Positions 23,563 to 34,210 of a DNA stretch of 64,000 nt are shown piece after piece. The position numbers and the translations under genes were made by a program. Source of the DNA: Cladopsammia gracilis (lineage: Eukaryota; Cnidaria; Anthozoa; Scleractinia; Dendrophylliidae); the NCBI GenBank assembly GCA_022457155.1, contig JAJGOT010000911.1:1-64000 (forward strand), in the 5' to 3' direction. Each line of letters opens with the position of its first letter. The first letter of the stretch is position 1. The notes beneath the pieces are model-generated. The model was not told the origin of the DNA, searched no databases, and saw only the letters and a list, made by a program, of their open reading frames with translations.

Positions 23563-23756
23563 CCAAACTGCTCTTTAATATTAGGAAAATGTACGAACTA
23601 ACTCATCTCTTTGCAGTGCATAGACAAAGACGCTGTCTTTGATTTGTTTTGCTAAGTCGTTTCGCTTGATGTGTGTTGTGGCATTGGAACACGGTGATCA
23701 ATGAGCCCAGAAAGCGTAGACTGAACATTCCTTAATGTGCTTTGTTTACTGACTTA

Positions 23757-24003
23757 GGCCCTGTTTACACGGAGGCAGGTTATCCTCCTAGGCTGTGGTT
23801 TTTCATCATCGCTTTTAATGTTGCAAAGCCTCCGCCAAAGGCGATACATGGCAAAATGCGATCCGGCTAGGAGGGTAACCCTCGTATGCTAGGTGGGTAA
23901 CCCTACCTTTTATGTAAACGCGAGGCAAAAAACATAAGAGTGTATAATGTACAGGCGAGTTTCCAGCCTAGGCGGGTTTCCCTTGTTCCATTTAAACAGG
24001 CCC
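23757..24003. mobile_element. 247-bp PIF/Harbinger-type MITE
   Basis: The left end GGCCCTGTTTACACGGAGGC and the right end TTCCATTTAAACAGGCCC are inverted, flanked by TTA on both sides (23,754-23,756; 24,004-24,006). The corresponding site in the right Ginger arm (near 29,185) lacks the insert, which confirms the boundaries. 3-bp TTA duplications are typical of Harbinger MITEs. Confidence 0.78.
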
Positions 24004-24508
24004 TTATTCAAGCGACTCACAGCCGCAGAGACCGCACAGGGGGTGTGGCTTTAGCCCCCCACCTTTTTGGATTAAAAAGAAAAATGACTAAAACACTATT
24101 GCAAAAATATCATAAGTGAACGCTTTTTTATGACATAAACAGCTAGTAAGTTTCAGTATTCATAAAGGAAGATGATTTGTACGCCTTCCTGCCCCAAAAA
24201 AAGGAAAACAGTAAACGGTTTATCTTGCTTTAACTAGAACATCTGGTAAACAATAGCTTTTTACCACCTGAAGACTGAAAACAGGGCTTGCAATCACCAT
24301 TGGCAAAAGAGTGATTTATTATAGATATTCATAAAGAAGCAACTATTACAGAAACTCAAACAGTTGCTTCGCGGCCCTGCATGTGTCCGAATAACACTCT
24401 TACATTGCGTCTGTTGAAACTGGTTTAGCAGTCTAGTCAATTTGAATTTTGAACGATTTTGAATTTTTTGGCTACAACTCGTATATATATATATATATAT
24501 ATATATAG

Positions 24509-24828
24509 AGATTTGTAGAGATGGATTACTTGGTCGAAGACATTTATTCACTGCTACTCAGAGTTTCATGCTTCTTACGAAGCAATCATCAGGCAACTGC
24601 CTACAATAACGGATACATAGAAAACATACAAAATTTGAAATTACAGAACAATACCTAATGGCGTGACGTGCGGAGATATTAGGTATTGTTCTGTAATTTC
24701 AAATTTTGTATGTTTTCTATGTATCCGTTATTGTAGGCAGTTGCCTGATGATTGCTTCGTAAGAAGCATGAAACTCTGAGTAGCAGTGAATAAATGTCTT
24801 CGACCAAGTAATCCATCTCTACAAATCT
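24509..24828. repeat. Large palindrome, 151-bp arms
   Basis: Arms 24,509-24,659 and 24,678-24,828 are essentially perfect inverted copies around an 18-bp spacer (GGCGTGACGTGCGGAGAT). A (TA)n tract adjoins the left arm, and a longer one lies at 24,894-24,967. The arm contains GAAGCAATCATCAGGCAA, shared with the palindrome at 25,038. It resembles the folded ends of Penelope-like elements, but this is a guess. Confidence 0.85.
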
Positions 24829-24886
24829 ACATATCGCTCAAGTTTATCTATTGAGCACTTTTATAGCTGATGAAGTCTTCAATTCA

Positions 24887-24893
<7 letters not shown>

Positions 24894-24967
<74 letters not shown>
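24894..24967. repeat. (TA)n microsatellite
   Basis: Uninterrupted TA dinucleotides of about 74 bp, between the two palindromes. Confidence 0.95.
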
Positions 24968-24968
<1 letters not shown>

Positions 24969-25037
24969 CCACCAGTGGAAAAATTGAAGACTTCATCCGC
25001 TATAAAAGTGCTCGATGGTAGAACCAGAGCTGTGAAT

Positions 25038-25192
25038 AAAGATGAATTTCTGGAGTCGGACTAGTTCAAAAACATTTAATTGCTACTCGGAGTTTCATGC
25101 TTCTAATGAAGCAATCATCAGGCAACATTAGAAGCATGAAACTCCGAGTAGCAATTAAATGTTTTTGAACTAGTCCGACTCCAGAAATTCAT

Positions 25193-25196
<4 letters not shown>
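25038..25196. repeat. Palindrome, 71-bp arms
   Basis: Arms 25,038-25,108 and 25,126-25,196 are inverted copies around a 17-bp loop (AAGCAATCATCAGGCAA), followed immediately by (TA)n at 25,195-25,279. The loop motif is the same as in the arms of the palindrome at 24,509. Confidence 0.88.

Positions 25197-25279
<83 letters not shown>
25195..25279. repeat. (TA)n microsatellite
   Basis: About 85 bp of pure TA repeats. A frame encoding Tyr-Ile repeats on the opposite strand is an artefact of this tract. Confidence 0.95.
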
Positions 25280-25283
<4 letters not shown>

Positions 25284-26005
25284 CGCATTACTATTGACAA
25301 ATACAGATGCCTTCTTAGCCTTTTCACCATTTCAGAAGACTTAACTTTCAAAATTTCCCGGGGAAGCATGCCCCCAGACCGCTCCAGCTTGCTTACATTA
25401 GTCTCCAACTCGAAAATCTGCTTCGCGGTCCCTGCGGGGGGGTAGGTTCTTTTGTTTTTAGGCTTAGCAGCCACGAAAATGGTCTCGGGAAAGGCTTAGC
25501 TTCCCTGCTGCTAAAAGTAAGGGAGGAAAATAGAGGCCTTTGCTATTTGTAGGTTGCAGCTGAAGATATTCTGTAGAAGAACAGTTATAAGAGTCTTGCA
25601 AACGTGAGGATGCGCAAAAAATGAATAGATATACGCGGTATTTCTCCGATTTGACAGCGACGTCATCAATTGTTTGACCGCAAGCGACATCTTATTGGCT
25701 GAAATTTATTGCTAAATCGCTTGAACTTTTCCGACTCTACTTGAAGCAACTCGTACTATTGGAACTAGCTTTGCGGTTTTAAAAATCGCTCTCAAAAAAC
25801 ACAGCTAGTAGCTAGAAGCTTGGAAAAAAGTTTACTACAGAGTAAGCGACCATCTGAACATCCATACCACAGCCTTTTTAGCTTTAAAAGTATGTTTTTT
25901 TTTGGACAAAAGTCATCAGATCTGGTGTTAATTTTAACGCCTAGGAGCCGGCTGTCACATTCACCGTGCAACTCGTAATTTTACCATCAATATCACTGAT
26001 AATGA

Positions 26006-28111
26006 ATGGCATGCAAATGGATCTTGGCTTTTCTAAGCCTCTTGATGCTTACTTGTTGTACATTCCGAAGCAAGAAAAAAAAGGTGTACCTGCGCCCATT
26101 AAATGATGTAACATATGAGACGATTTTGCTGCTAGTCCAAGGGAAATTTAACGTGCCCGTGGCAGAACGTACCCGCGAACAAAAGAATGCTGTGGTCCGC
26201 TATTGGCGGCAAAGAAACAGATTTCATCTTGGGCCTCAACCTACCCCAACCCTCTACTTTGATGGCAGAAAAGTGGTACGGGAGACATCCATAGCAAGCC
26301 TAGTTGCGAAAACTTTCGACGAGGCAAAATCTGGTGGATGCAAGAAACTGAGAAATCGAGCCGCAGCTAGCTTCGCAGGACTGAGCGAAATAAATATTTT
26401 AAGCGTCACAAACAACGAAGCGAAGTATCGAATACACAGTGTCAAGTTCACCAATTAAGCTACGCCGAGACCAGTAACCGCCAGTACAATTCAAGCACAG
26501 CATCAAATTGAACTGATGGATTTGAGCAAAGAGGCTGTCGATCACAACACGCGCGTGTACAAATATGTTTTGAGTGTAATGGATATTTTCAGCCGGTATT
26601 TGTGGTTGCGGCCGCTGGAAAAAAAGTCAAGCCAACATGTTAGTCGAGCACTTCAGAAGATTTATAGCGAGCACGGTTCACCAGACCGCCTTCAAAGCGA
26701 CCGGGGAAAATAATTCGAAGGAAAGGTTAGACCTCTTTGCAAACAGTTAAAAATAAAACTAATTAAATCGAGACCCTACCACCCGCAGTCACAGGGAAAG
26801 GTTGAGAGATCGCATAGACGACTAAGAAAAAAAAAATAAAGTACGACCTAGTATCCCTAGGCAAAAAGGGGGTAAACTGGGCAGCGAATCTTGAAGACTA
26901 CAACCGGATTATGAACGAGAAATGTAAATAGGAACTTGACTGGAAATCTCCTTTCGAAATATATTACGGGCGGAAGTCAAATCAATTAATGAAGGCGTCG
27001 TTAGATTGTGTAGATTCTGATGATAACTTCGTTACTAGGGCGCCGAGAAAACGGGATTTGACCAGTCACTTAAAAAAAGTAAAGAGATCCGACAAAGAGC
27101 CAAACATTACAGCAAGAAGCTAAACGATCGAATGGTGAAGGGCCACAAGCGACGCCACAAAGCGGAAACGTTCAAAGTAAAAGAACACGTTTTAGTACGG
27201 TACAGACCGCAAAAATGAGGGAAACTCCCACTGAAAAAAAGGTTCGTTGTAATAGGGACAATAATAAAAAAGAGCCAAAAAAATCTTGATGCATACAAAG
27301 TCAAGTTTATGCCTCCAAATTGTTCAGAACACAAAGAAGAATGGTTTTCGGTAGAAGACATGGCAAGCATTAAGAAACGCCACTCAGCTAGCAAGAACAA
27401 GGAACAGCAGAAACTAAAAGAACTTCGACAAAAGATGTATATACCATTAACAGCCTGCGATCGTTTTCTGGATCGAGACTTTCCCGACATGGATTTGTCT
27501 CTTATGTACAATCCACCAGGTGACGGGAATTGTCAATTTGGAGCACTGTCTTTCTGGTTAAGCCGTCTCGGTTTTCACCGATCAGCAGAGACTGCCCGGG
27601 ACGAAATTGTGAAGTACCTGACGAGCAATCCAACCAACAGTGAAGGTATGCCTTTGGAGCTTTTTGCCGGGATGCCCTGGGAGGAATATTTACAGGCAAT
27701 GGCAAGGAATGGCACCTATGGGGACCAAATAACTTTGCAAGCGGCAGCAGATTTATACAATATTGAAATTGTTGTAGTTTCGACCTTAGGACCTGATGCC
27801 ACAGTGGTGATTTCTCCCTCGTTCAGCTGGGGCATTATGCAGAGAACCACGGTGAACACTATATATGCGTTGAAGGCAGAGTTTTGCCTTCTGAGGATGA
27901 GCAAGAGGAGGGGACAGAAGAAACGGCCGAATGTAATATTTCAAATAGTGGGGATTTGAACACATTATCCACTCAGGAGGAGTATGTAGAAGAGGAACAG
28001 GAGGTGCTCGAACCAGATCAAAGGCATGTGCAAATTCCTATCCACAGCAACACAAACAACACAAACAACACCGTGGGGATGGTTTCCATAGGCTCCCGAA
28101 TGAAACACTAG
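26006..28111 (+). pseudogene. Ginger-type transposase fused to OTU protease, copy 1 (broken)
   Basis: The integrase core is visible as QIELMDL (where related integrases have Asp for this Glu), VMDIFSRYLWLRPL, LQSDRGK and GKVERSHRR. The OTU protease follows with PPGDGNCQFGALSFWL, which carries the Asp-Gly-Asn-Cys motif, and the His motif NHGEHY in the next frame near 27,845. In-frame stops lie at 26,456 (AATTAA where copy 2 has AATAAA), at 26,710 after DRGK, at 26,927 and near 27,216; frameshifts lie near 27,090 and 27,825. Inactive. Confidence 0.75.
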
Positions 28112-28531
28112 AAAAAAATCATTGTGGAGGCATTATTATCTTCCGGTTTTCCGTGGCCAAACCACATATGCCAAACATATAATAACCTGTGCAATGTCAG
28201 TCTCCGCTTTCAAGACATCACTCGCAGACTGGTCTCGATGCTGCCGAGAATTCACCTTCCCAATGGTGGTGAAGTAGGCATCGTTAGCGTCAGAAGCTTA
28301 ATAAAAAGATTTGGATCCTCAAGTGGTGTCGTGCAGAAGATACGGCACATCGTTGCCAGTCAAAATTGGGCAAATGCTTGGCTGGAACTGCGATTCCGTG
28401 GATTGGGATGGTTTATCATCCAAAACATATTCCGGCGAAAAAAAAATGAAATAAGTATTTGCGCGTCTGGAAAGGCAGCATCCATAGTCTACTTGCTGCA
28501 GGTGGAAAAGGGAAGCAGCTCCTTGAACTGA
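28085..28531 (+). pseudogene. F-box-like frame of the Ginger-like element, copy 1
   Basis: Same frame as 38,430-38,801, but a run of seven A (six in copy 2) just after NETLEK shifts the start. The downstream segment CNVSLRFQDITRRL and PRIHLP is intact. See copy 2 for the domain description. Confidence 0.55.
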
Positions 28532-28544
28532 AAATAATTAGATA

Positions 28545-29139
28545 AATGTTCTGTTTACACAAGGGAGGATGAACTTCCTTTTAGTAGGGACTGATGACGC
28601 TATAATTGTTCCTGTTTCATGTTTTACTTCGTTGTTGTTTTTCAAGATTGAAATGTACTTTTCGATACTACTTCTGATTTTTTTCCTTAAGTTCCATGCT
28701 TTTGTACCAATATTATATACAAACACTGATTGCGCTATGATGGTGTTCCAAGCTCGAGGTTATATGTAACTTTGAATTCATGTTCTAGTTAAAAAAGATT
28801 AACTTCCATAACTTCATTAAACCGTTTATCGTTTTCCTTTTTGGCGCAGGATTTCTTGAAGTACAAAGGCTGCAAAATCATATTCCTTAGGTGATTTCGA
28901 AAAAAAAAAACCTGCAAGGGCTTGTCGGTGGAAAAAATGCATGCAACAGGAAAGAGGTAGAAAAAATTATTGCACTGCTGCACTGACAAGAAACAATTTT
29001 GCAAAGGAAAAAATATCCTACAGTGCAGTCCAGAAAAAAATAACTTGCTCACAAAAAAACATCCCCCACCCCCCCTCAAGAGAGAAATGGTCGGCCCCTT
29101 AATGAATACTGGAACTTAGTAGCAGTTTTAAATGTCATA
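28545..29139. other. Non-coding 3' part of the Ginger-like element
   Basis: AT-rich sequence between the F-box-like frame and the right TIR. Its copy at 38,890-39,485 is almost identical. No frame with a recognisable domain. Confidence 0.55.
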
Positions 29140-29817
29140 AAAAAAGCCTTCCCCACCTCCTGTGCGGTCCCTGCGGGCGCGAGTCACTTGGTAAACAAAG
29201 CACATTAAGGAATGTTCAGTCTACGCTTTCTGGGCTCACTGATCACCGTGTTCCAATGCCACAACACACATCAATCGATAAGACTTAGCAAAACAAATCA
29301 AAGAAAGCGTCTTTGTCTATGCGCTGCAAAGAGATGAGTTAGTTCGTACATTTTCCTAGTATTAAACAGCAGTTTGGGAACTTATTACAAAGTGCGACAA
29401 CGTGTTATTACAAAGTTTGACAGCTTATGTTATTACAAACTGCGATAATTTTTTATTATAAAGTGCGACAGCTATTTTATTACAAAGTGCGACAGGTATT
29501 ACAAAGTGCGACAATTTTATTACAAAGTGCGACAGGTATTACAAAGTGCGACGATTATTACAAAGTGCGACAGAACACACTGGCAGCCGTTCGAATTATT
29601 TCTTAAGCCGTTCATCTGTTCATAGCCAGCCGTTCAATTTTTTTTTAGCCGTTCATCCGTTCACAGCCAGCTGTTCAAATTTTTTCTTTAGCCGTTCATC
29701 CGTTCACCGCTAGCCGTTCATAATATTTATTCAGCCGTTCATCATCCGTTCACTAGCCGTGCGTTCATGCCGTTCGAACGGCATCCGTTAGTATCGTTTT
29801 CCTGTGAGAGGTCACAA
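29140..29817 (-). repeat. Right terminal region of the Ginger-like element
   Basis: Inverted relative to 21,413-24,060 once insertions are discounted. From inside out it has a segment containing GTAAACAAAGCACATTAAGG, the 17-bp array (29,382-29,572), the GCCGTTC tract (29,580-29,790) and the terminal GTATCGTTTTCCTGTGAGAG. Confidence 0.8.
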
Positions 29818-29821
29818 ATGT

Positions 29822-30110
29822 AGTGATAACTTGAATATTTTTATCAAAAATATAAGACGAAGAAACTTAGTAGACGTGCTTGAGGACAATCGTGAAAATT
29901 GTCAATTATGTTCATTTTGATTTTTTTAAGTTCCTAGGAAATAGGTTTTAATAAATATTCAAAGGCACTTAATTGGAGGTAATTTTTAACATGTATATAT
30001 TTATTAGCTTTTTAAGTATTTTACATATGTATAAATTTTATTTTATTACAGTGTCCCCAATTAGCTATTAAGCTAGATACTTTTAGACACTATAATAAAG
30101 GTTTTGTCGT
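29822..30110 (+). mobile_element. 3' end of the split Jockey/CR1-like LINE
   Basis: This continues the ORF2 frame interrupted at 21,412: the first codons complete a C-terminal Cys-containing motif, and then come AT-rich 3' untranslated sequence and a short TTGTTAATATG end. The same segment recurs at 47,292-47,600 because it lies in the tandem duplication. Confidence 0.75.
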
Positions 30111-30264
30111 TGTTAATATGTAATATTAATATTAAACTATTTTGCACAAAAAATAAAACCAAAACAACAAAAAACAATGATTGCCTGTCTAGAACTTTAC
30201 ATACATCAAGGCCAGTAATTCTGCTTTTTCATACATCAAGGCCAGTAATTCTGCTAATTCTGTT

Positions 30265-30941
30265 CACGGTGGGCACAGAAGGCTAAAAAGGATGCAGATT
30301 TTCCGTCGTAACAAAATGGCTTAAATTACAACTTCGAAATTTCGCAACAGCACAGAACTCATCACTTTCACAAATTGAATATTTTTTGTTTTTCCATTTT
30401 TGCAGTTTTTGGCGGGAAAATGACGTCATAAAGTTGGCGCCAAAAAATTAACTTAGTATTATGGGATATCTGATGACAATTTTTGAAAGTACTCGCTACA
30501 AGCATGTCAAAACTGAAAAAATCTTTTAAATATGTTGATCCGATCAAAAGATATGACGTTTCAAAATTTGAATTTCCCGCCCATTTTCTGCTGGGGTCAA
30601 AGGTCATTTAGAATCAAATCGACTGAAAAACTAGCGCTTCAAATAACTTCAACAGTTTTGAACCTAGGAAGCTGAAATTTTACAATAATATAGAAGTTAT
30701 CATTCGCAAAATTCCTATGGCGAGAAAATGACGTCACAAAGATGGCGCCAAAATTTTAAATTTCTATTATGGGATATCTGATGACAGCTTCTGAAAGTAT
30801 ACGCCATAATAATTTCAAAAGTGAAAAAATTTCGTAAATATGTTGTTGCGACCCAAAGATATGACATTTCAAAGTTGGAATTTAAGCCATTTTGTTATGA
30901 CGGAATATATGCATCTTTTTTAGCCTTCTGTGCCCACCGTG
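30265..30941. mobile_element. 677-bp CACTA-like MITE with 3-bp target duplication
   Basis: The ends CACGGTGGGCACAGAAGGCT and AGCCTTCTGTGCCCACCGTG form about 65-bp TIRs with few mismatches. GTT flanks both ends (30,262-30,264; 30,942-30,944). Copy 2 of the duplication has the unoccupied site TTCTGTTTCAAG near 47,702, which proves insertion after duplication. Inside, a segment of about 180 bp is repeated with a period of about 315 bp (ATTATGGGATATCTGATGAC at 30,460 and 30,768). 3-bp duplications and CAC ends fit the CACTA/EnSpm group. Confidence 0.85.
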
Positions 30942-31203
30942 GTTTCAAGCAGAATTAGCAGAATTTATTATTTAGCAGAGTCAACTTGTGACAGGTTGAC
31001 TCTGCTTACAAGTTTGAAAGTTTTTAATTTAAGTACAGATGTGTTTTCTAGAGCAAATGTAACAAAGCAGATGCTAGATGCCCAGTCGTCTCTTAGTCTC
31101 CAATGAATATTACCGAGGGAAGCGCGGCCAAGAGGAGCACAAGGGGTGATGGGGGGGGGGGAGTGAAGAGGGGAGACGACTGACAGATCCTGTTTCATTC
31201 AAG

Positions 31204-31338
31204 ATGACGGACGAAATAATGGCGGAATGCGAAGAAAATTTAAATTTGGAAAATAGGTCGTTCCATCGGGCCTATTTGAGTCGGAAGTTACCTTGTCCTC
31301 ATGTCTATGAAGAGCCGAGCTCGGCCGAGAATTTTTAG
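31204..31338 (+). CDS. Small 44-residue frame conserved in both duplicates
   Basis: The frame starts MTDEIMAECEENLNLEN and ends EPSSAENF. In copy 2 (47,961-48,095) it is also open, with four amino-acid substitutions. It follows a GC-richer stretch and could be a captured 5' exon or a transposon leader peptide. No domain is recognised, and coding status is uncertain. Confidence 0.3.
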   Translation: MTDEIMAECEENLNLENRSFHRAYLSRKLPCPHVYEEPSSAENF

Positions 31339-31527
31339 TGGAAACAGGGCTGCTTCAACATTTAAAGTAAAGCGAAGTGTCATGAATTTTATCTGTCTCC
31401 TTCAAGAGTCCATTCAAAATACAGATATTAAGCGAAACGAACAGGTTTCAAAACCCGTACACAAAGAAAAAAACATTCCATACAAAACAGCAATTCTTTT
31501 CCGGGAAAATACATGAAGTTCAATGTT

Positions 31528-32280
31528 CACCGACTTTCGTTTCTACATTTTGGCTGTTTGGCGGGTTGAACCACGTGATGTTTCTTTGACGGTTTTTGCT
31601 CTTTCATGATGCATCAGGGGTTGGCGTTTTGTATGACAGATTGTACTTGTAGCCACTATAATTAAGTGCGTCTTGGTACGCACCTTTGGCCTTGTCAAAG
31701 CATTCCTTGTCAGATGAAATTTCCGAAAGACGCTTGTTGATGGATTCAGGAATGTTCCTTAGAATAGAAGGTGGGTGGCTAAATTGCTTGTGTACATACA
31801 GTGGTGTGTTTCCTTCTTTTGTGTATTGGAAGTGCTTTCCGCTTTTTAGGTCGAGGGTGACATCTAAAAAATTGACTTTGGTTAGGTTGGCCTCTACCGT
31901 TGCATCACGAAAGAGCAAAAACCGTCAAAGAAACAACACGTGTTTCAACCCGCCATACAGCCAAAATGTAGAAACGAAAGTCGGTAAATGCTTCTTCCAA
32001 CTAATTGAGCAACATTTCCCTAAATCCAACTTGCTGCACAAAATCTTCAACTGGAACACGCTTAAGCTGAGCTACAGCTGTATGCACAACATTAAAATGA
32101 TCTGTAGACATTCTAAGATATTCCTGTTAAATATCGCGTTTACCTAATATAGATTTACCCGATTGTATAGCGCTTTTACCGTCCTATCACAGTTCTGTAT
32201 TCCATATTATATTTCTTCGCCTTTTGTTTTGGTTTGATGTTCTTTGCGGTACTAGGCTCGAACTTAAAGTTGTAGGAAAA
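31528..32280 (+). mobile_element. Penelope-like element fragment with internal inversion
   Basis: The plus strand from about 31,900 encodes the C-terminal reverse transcriptase part of a Penelope-like element ([18 protein letters not shown], then [13 protein letters not shown], then SYSCMHN). The preceding part of the protein ([37 protein letters not shown]) lies on the minus strand at 31,604-31,918. The two pieces overlap in an inverted repeat (31,528-31,612 and 31,902-31,987). The upstream half was therefore flipped, as in twin-priming inversions. The Polinton end follows at 32,286. Confidence 0.75.
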
Positions 32281-32869
32281 CCCGCAGTAGTCTATCCCAG
32301 ATGACTGGGAGAATTTATTCATGTATGCAGCAGCCCTGAGTTAACGAGGTTGGCTCTGTCAAACCGGTTTTCGGTCAGGAGATAATGAGATGCGAGACGT
32401 ATAGGTACAGGAGTGGTTTAATGGGATACAGGCCGTATAGGTAGAGTCATTAAAGATGCATGAATCGGGAGAGACGTATTCTGAGATTTTATTGAATATT
32501 TATAAAGTGTTTAAGAGAGAAGTGTATAGTGTGATGTAGTGTTACGTGTCCACCCAACCATCCGGGTGGTGGTTTCAATTTAAAGGCAAAAGAACAAAGG
32601 ATGGGTGATGAACCAATGAAAATACACTGACGTCATGGTCAAACCAGTTCGTTCCAGTTGGTCTAGATGTATATTATTCAAAATGGCCACTCTCTAGAAA
32701 AACGAGTCAAACCGGTTTTGTTCATCCTTATTGAGTATTCAAAATGGCACTCAGAAAATGAATACGACACAATATTTGATGTTCGCAAAAATTATTTTAT
32801 TAAGTAAACAAAAACAATGATTACAATCAGTTCTACTTTGTTACAAAGAGCGTGATGTTTATGTTTATT

Positions 32870-33561
32870 TTACAAGCCATCTGCAATTAATTGTCCATGA
32901 TCTCTTTGACATTTTGTTTTATCTATTCTGCTAAATTGTCTCTGAAGTGTAGGTCGTTTGATCTTGTTTTGATTTTTAATCACCACGACATTCGTTTCAG
33001 TTTCTCTTGGTTTGTACACTGGAGGACCAAATACATCTGCAGGTAATTCATCGGCCCATTGAAAGAACTGACACTTTTCCTTTTGTCTGCACATGAAGGG
33101 TTGTGAGGTGGCGTCTTGAAAACTTTCCCACACGTAAGGTACATTTCCTGCAAATGCTTGCTGGGCCAATGTTCGAAACCCTAGTGTATCGCGAGGGTTA
33201 TTGAAAGCGATAATGTAATGAGCATTCAAAGAGATACTCCAGGAAAACTTTCCTGGTGGAAAGAGGTTTTGAGTCAGATAAATACAGGTGACATCACAAT
33301 GATGAGACACTTTGGTAAACAGATCCAGAATGCGTTCGTCATCGCTACAATTTCTCATTAAGTCATCCAACACGAGTATTCCTGGACGACAATTGGATGG
33401 AAATAAACTTGGAATATCCTCAGGAATACCCTCTACAAATGTCACTTGCGCTGTCTCAAATAAAGAATCCGCTTGTTGAAGTAGTTGCTTGTAAACGTTG
33501 TCTTGCCACACTGACTAGGACCCGCTATCATAATACTGCTTGGACATTTAAACTGAGACAT
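32870..33561 (-). pseudogene. Polinton packaging ATPase (FtsK/HerA type), one frameshift
   Basis: Walker A (AGPSQCGKTTF) is in one frame at about 33,500-33,540, beginning at an ATG at 33,561. The rest is in another frame (32,870-33,511) with Walker B LVLDDL and the downstream CIYLTQNLF block that resembles a sensor region. A single-base change just after Walker A separates them. In Polintons this enzyme is thought to package the genome into capsids. It is absent from copy 2 because of a 1.75-kb deletion. Length of about 230 residues is normal. Confidence 0.82.
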
Positions 33562-33670
33562 GTCGCAACGAAAAGCGGATGCAGTATGGTGGGTTGTTTT
33601 AAGTCACACTCCTTTTAAATAAATATCAAAGATACACACACACATTGTTTTTGTTAACTTCAAGAATATT

Positions 33671-34207
33671 TTATTGATTGCTTACGCCAACAGTGAAATG
33701 TTTTAAAAAAACTTGTTGTTCATTATCTAGAACCATATTATTCCTAAGATTGCTTATGGCTTTAACAACCGTGTGTACAAACTTTGCTATTTGTGCATCA
33801 TTCCACTGTGAATCGTACCTTCTAAATTTAGCTTGTATGGCATTCAAATTTACATTGCGAGCTCGATGAAATAAGTAAAACAAACAATAGTCTCCACATG
33901 TGTCTGATCTTAGTCCCTGGAGCGGTTTGTCATTGTAATATGTATCATCCTGTAACAAATATCCATCCATGTCATACGTCTCAGGATGGAAACCATAACT
34001 GTCGAAGAATTCACTTTCATAAGGCGACACAAAGTACATTGCAACCCAATGTGTTCCAGGTAGATCATGAGGGTCTGCATTCACAATCAGGCAGGATGGA
34101 AAGGTGTTGATGATGGGTACCTTGTCACTGGGATATACGCCTCTCATGATAGGTGCCAGGACATGATCTTGTAAAGCAGCTTGCCATAATTCGTAGGTGG
34201 TATGCAT
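33671..34207 (-). CDS. Polinton maturation cysteine protease (adenain/Ulp1-like)
   Basis: An intact 178-residue frame. The catalytic order His (GTHWVAMYF), Asp (FFDSYG) and Cys (TCGDYCLFY) matches adenovirus-type and Ulp1-like C48/C5 proteases, which process capsid proteins in adenoviruses and are universal in Polintons. It starts 3 bp from the capsid gene stop (34,211), as in a compact gene string. In copy 2 only the first 12 or so codons survive (49,178-49,215). It is the best-preserved core gene of this Polinton. Confidence 0.88.
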   Translation of the reverse strand: MHTTYELWQAALQDHVLAPIMRGVYPSDKVPIINTFPSCLIVNADPHDLPGTHWVAMYFVSPYESEFFDSYGFHPETYDMDGYLLQDDTYYNDKPLQGLRSDTCGDYCLFYLFHRARNVNLNAIQAKFRRYDSQWNDAQIAKFVHTVVKAISNLRNNMVLDNEQQVFLKHFTVGVSNQ

Positions 34208-34210
34208 CTT

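Larger units (their letters stand above)
21413..29817 (+). mobile_element. Ginger-like DNA transposon (integrase-OTU)
   Basis: An 8.4-kb element inserted in the LINE. The ends are inverted: TGTGACCTCTCATAGGAAAA on the left and TTTTCCTGTGAGAGGTCACA on the right. ATGT is present at both junctions and once in the reconstructed LINE reading, consistent with a 4-bp target duplication, though the exact terminus is ambiguous by three bases. The subterminal zones carry GCCGTTC repeats and 17-bp TTACAAAGTGCGACA repeats in mirror order. It encodes a retroviral-integrase-type transposase, an OTU protease domain and an F-box-like frame. Ginger elements are known to have integrase-like transposases related to Gypsy integrases and sometimes accessory proteases. 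The left arm is enlarged by insertions (21,790-23,300, 23,757-24,003, 24,480-25,280). Confidence 0.72.

Noticed and set aside
25118..25474. Frame with a long Tyr-Ile repeat
   Set aside because: It is generated by the (TA)n tract. The same applies to the Tyr-Ile stretch at the end of the frame near 54,600.
26006..26060. Hydrophobic start of the transposase frame as a signal peptide
   Set aside because: The frame leads straight into a basic segment and a nuclear integrase. Another frame here is equally open, so the hydrophobic run is probably untranslated or out of frame.
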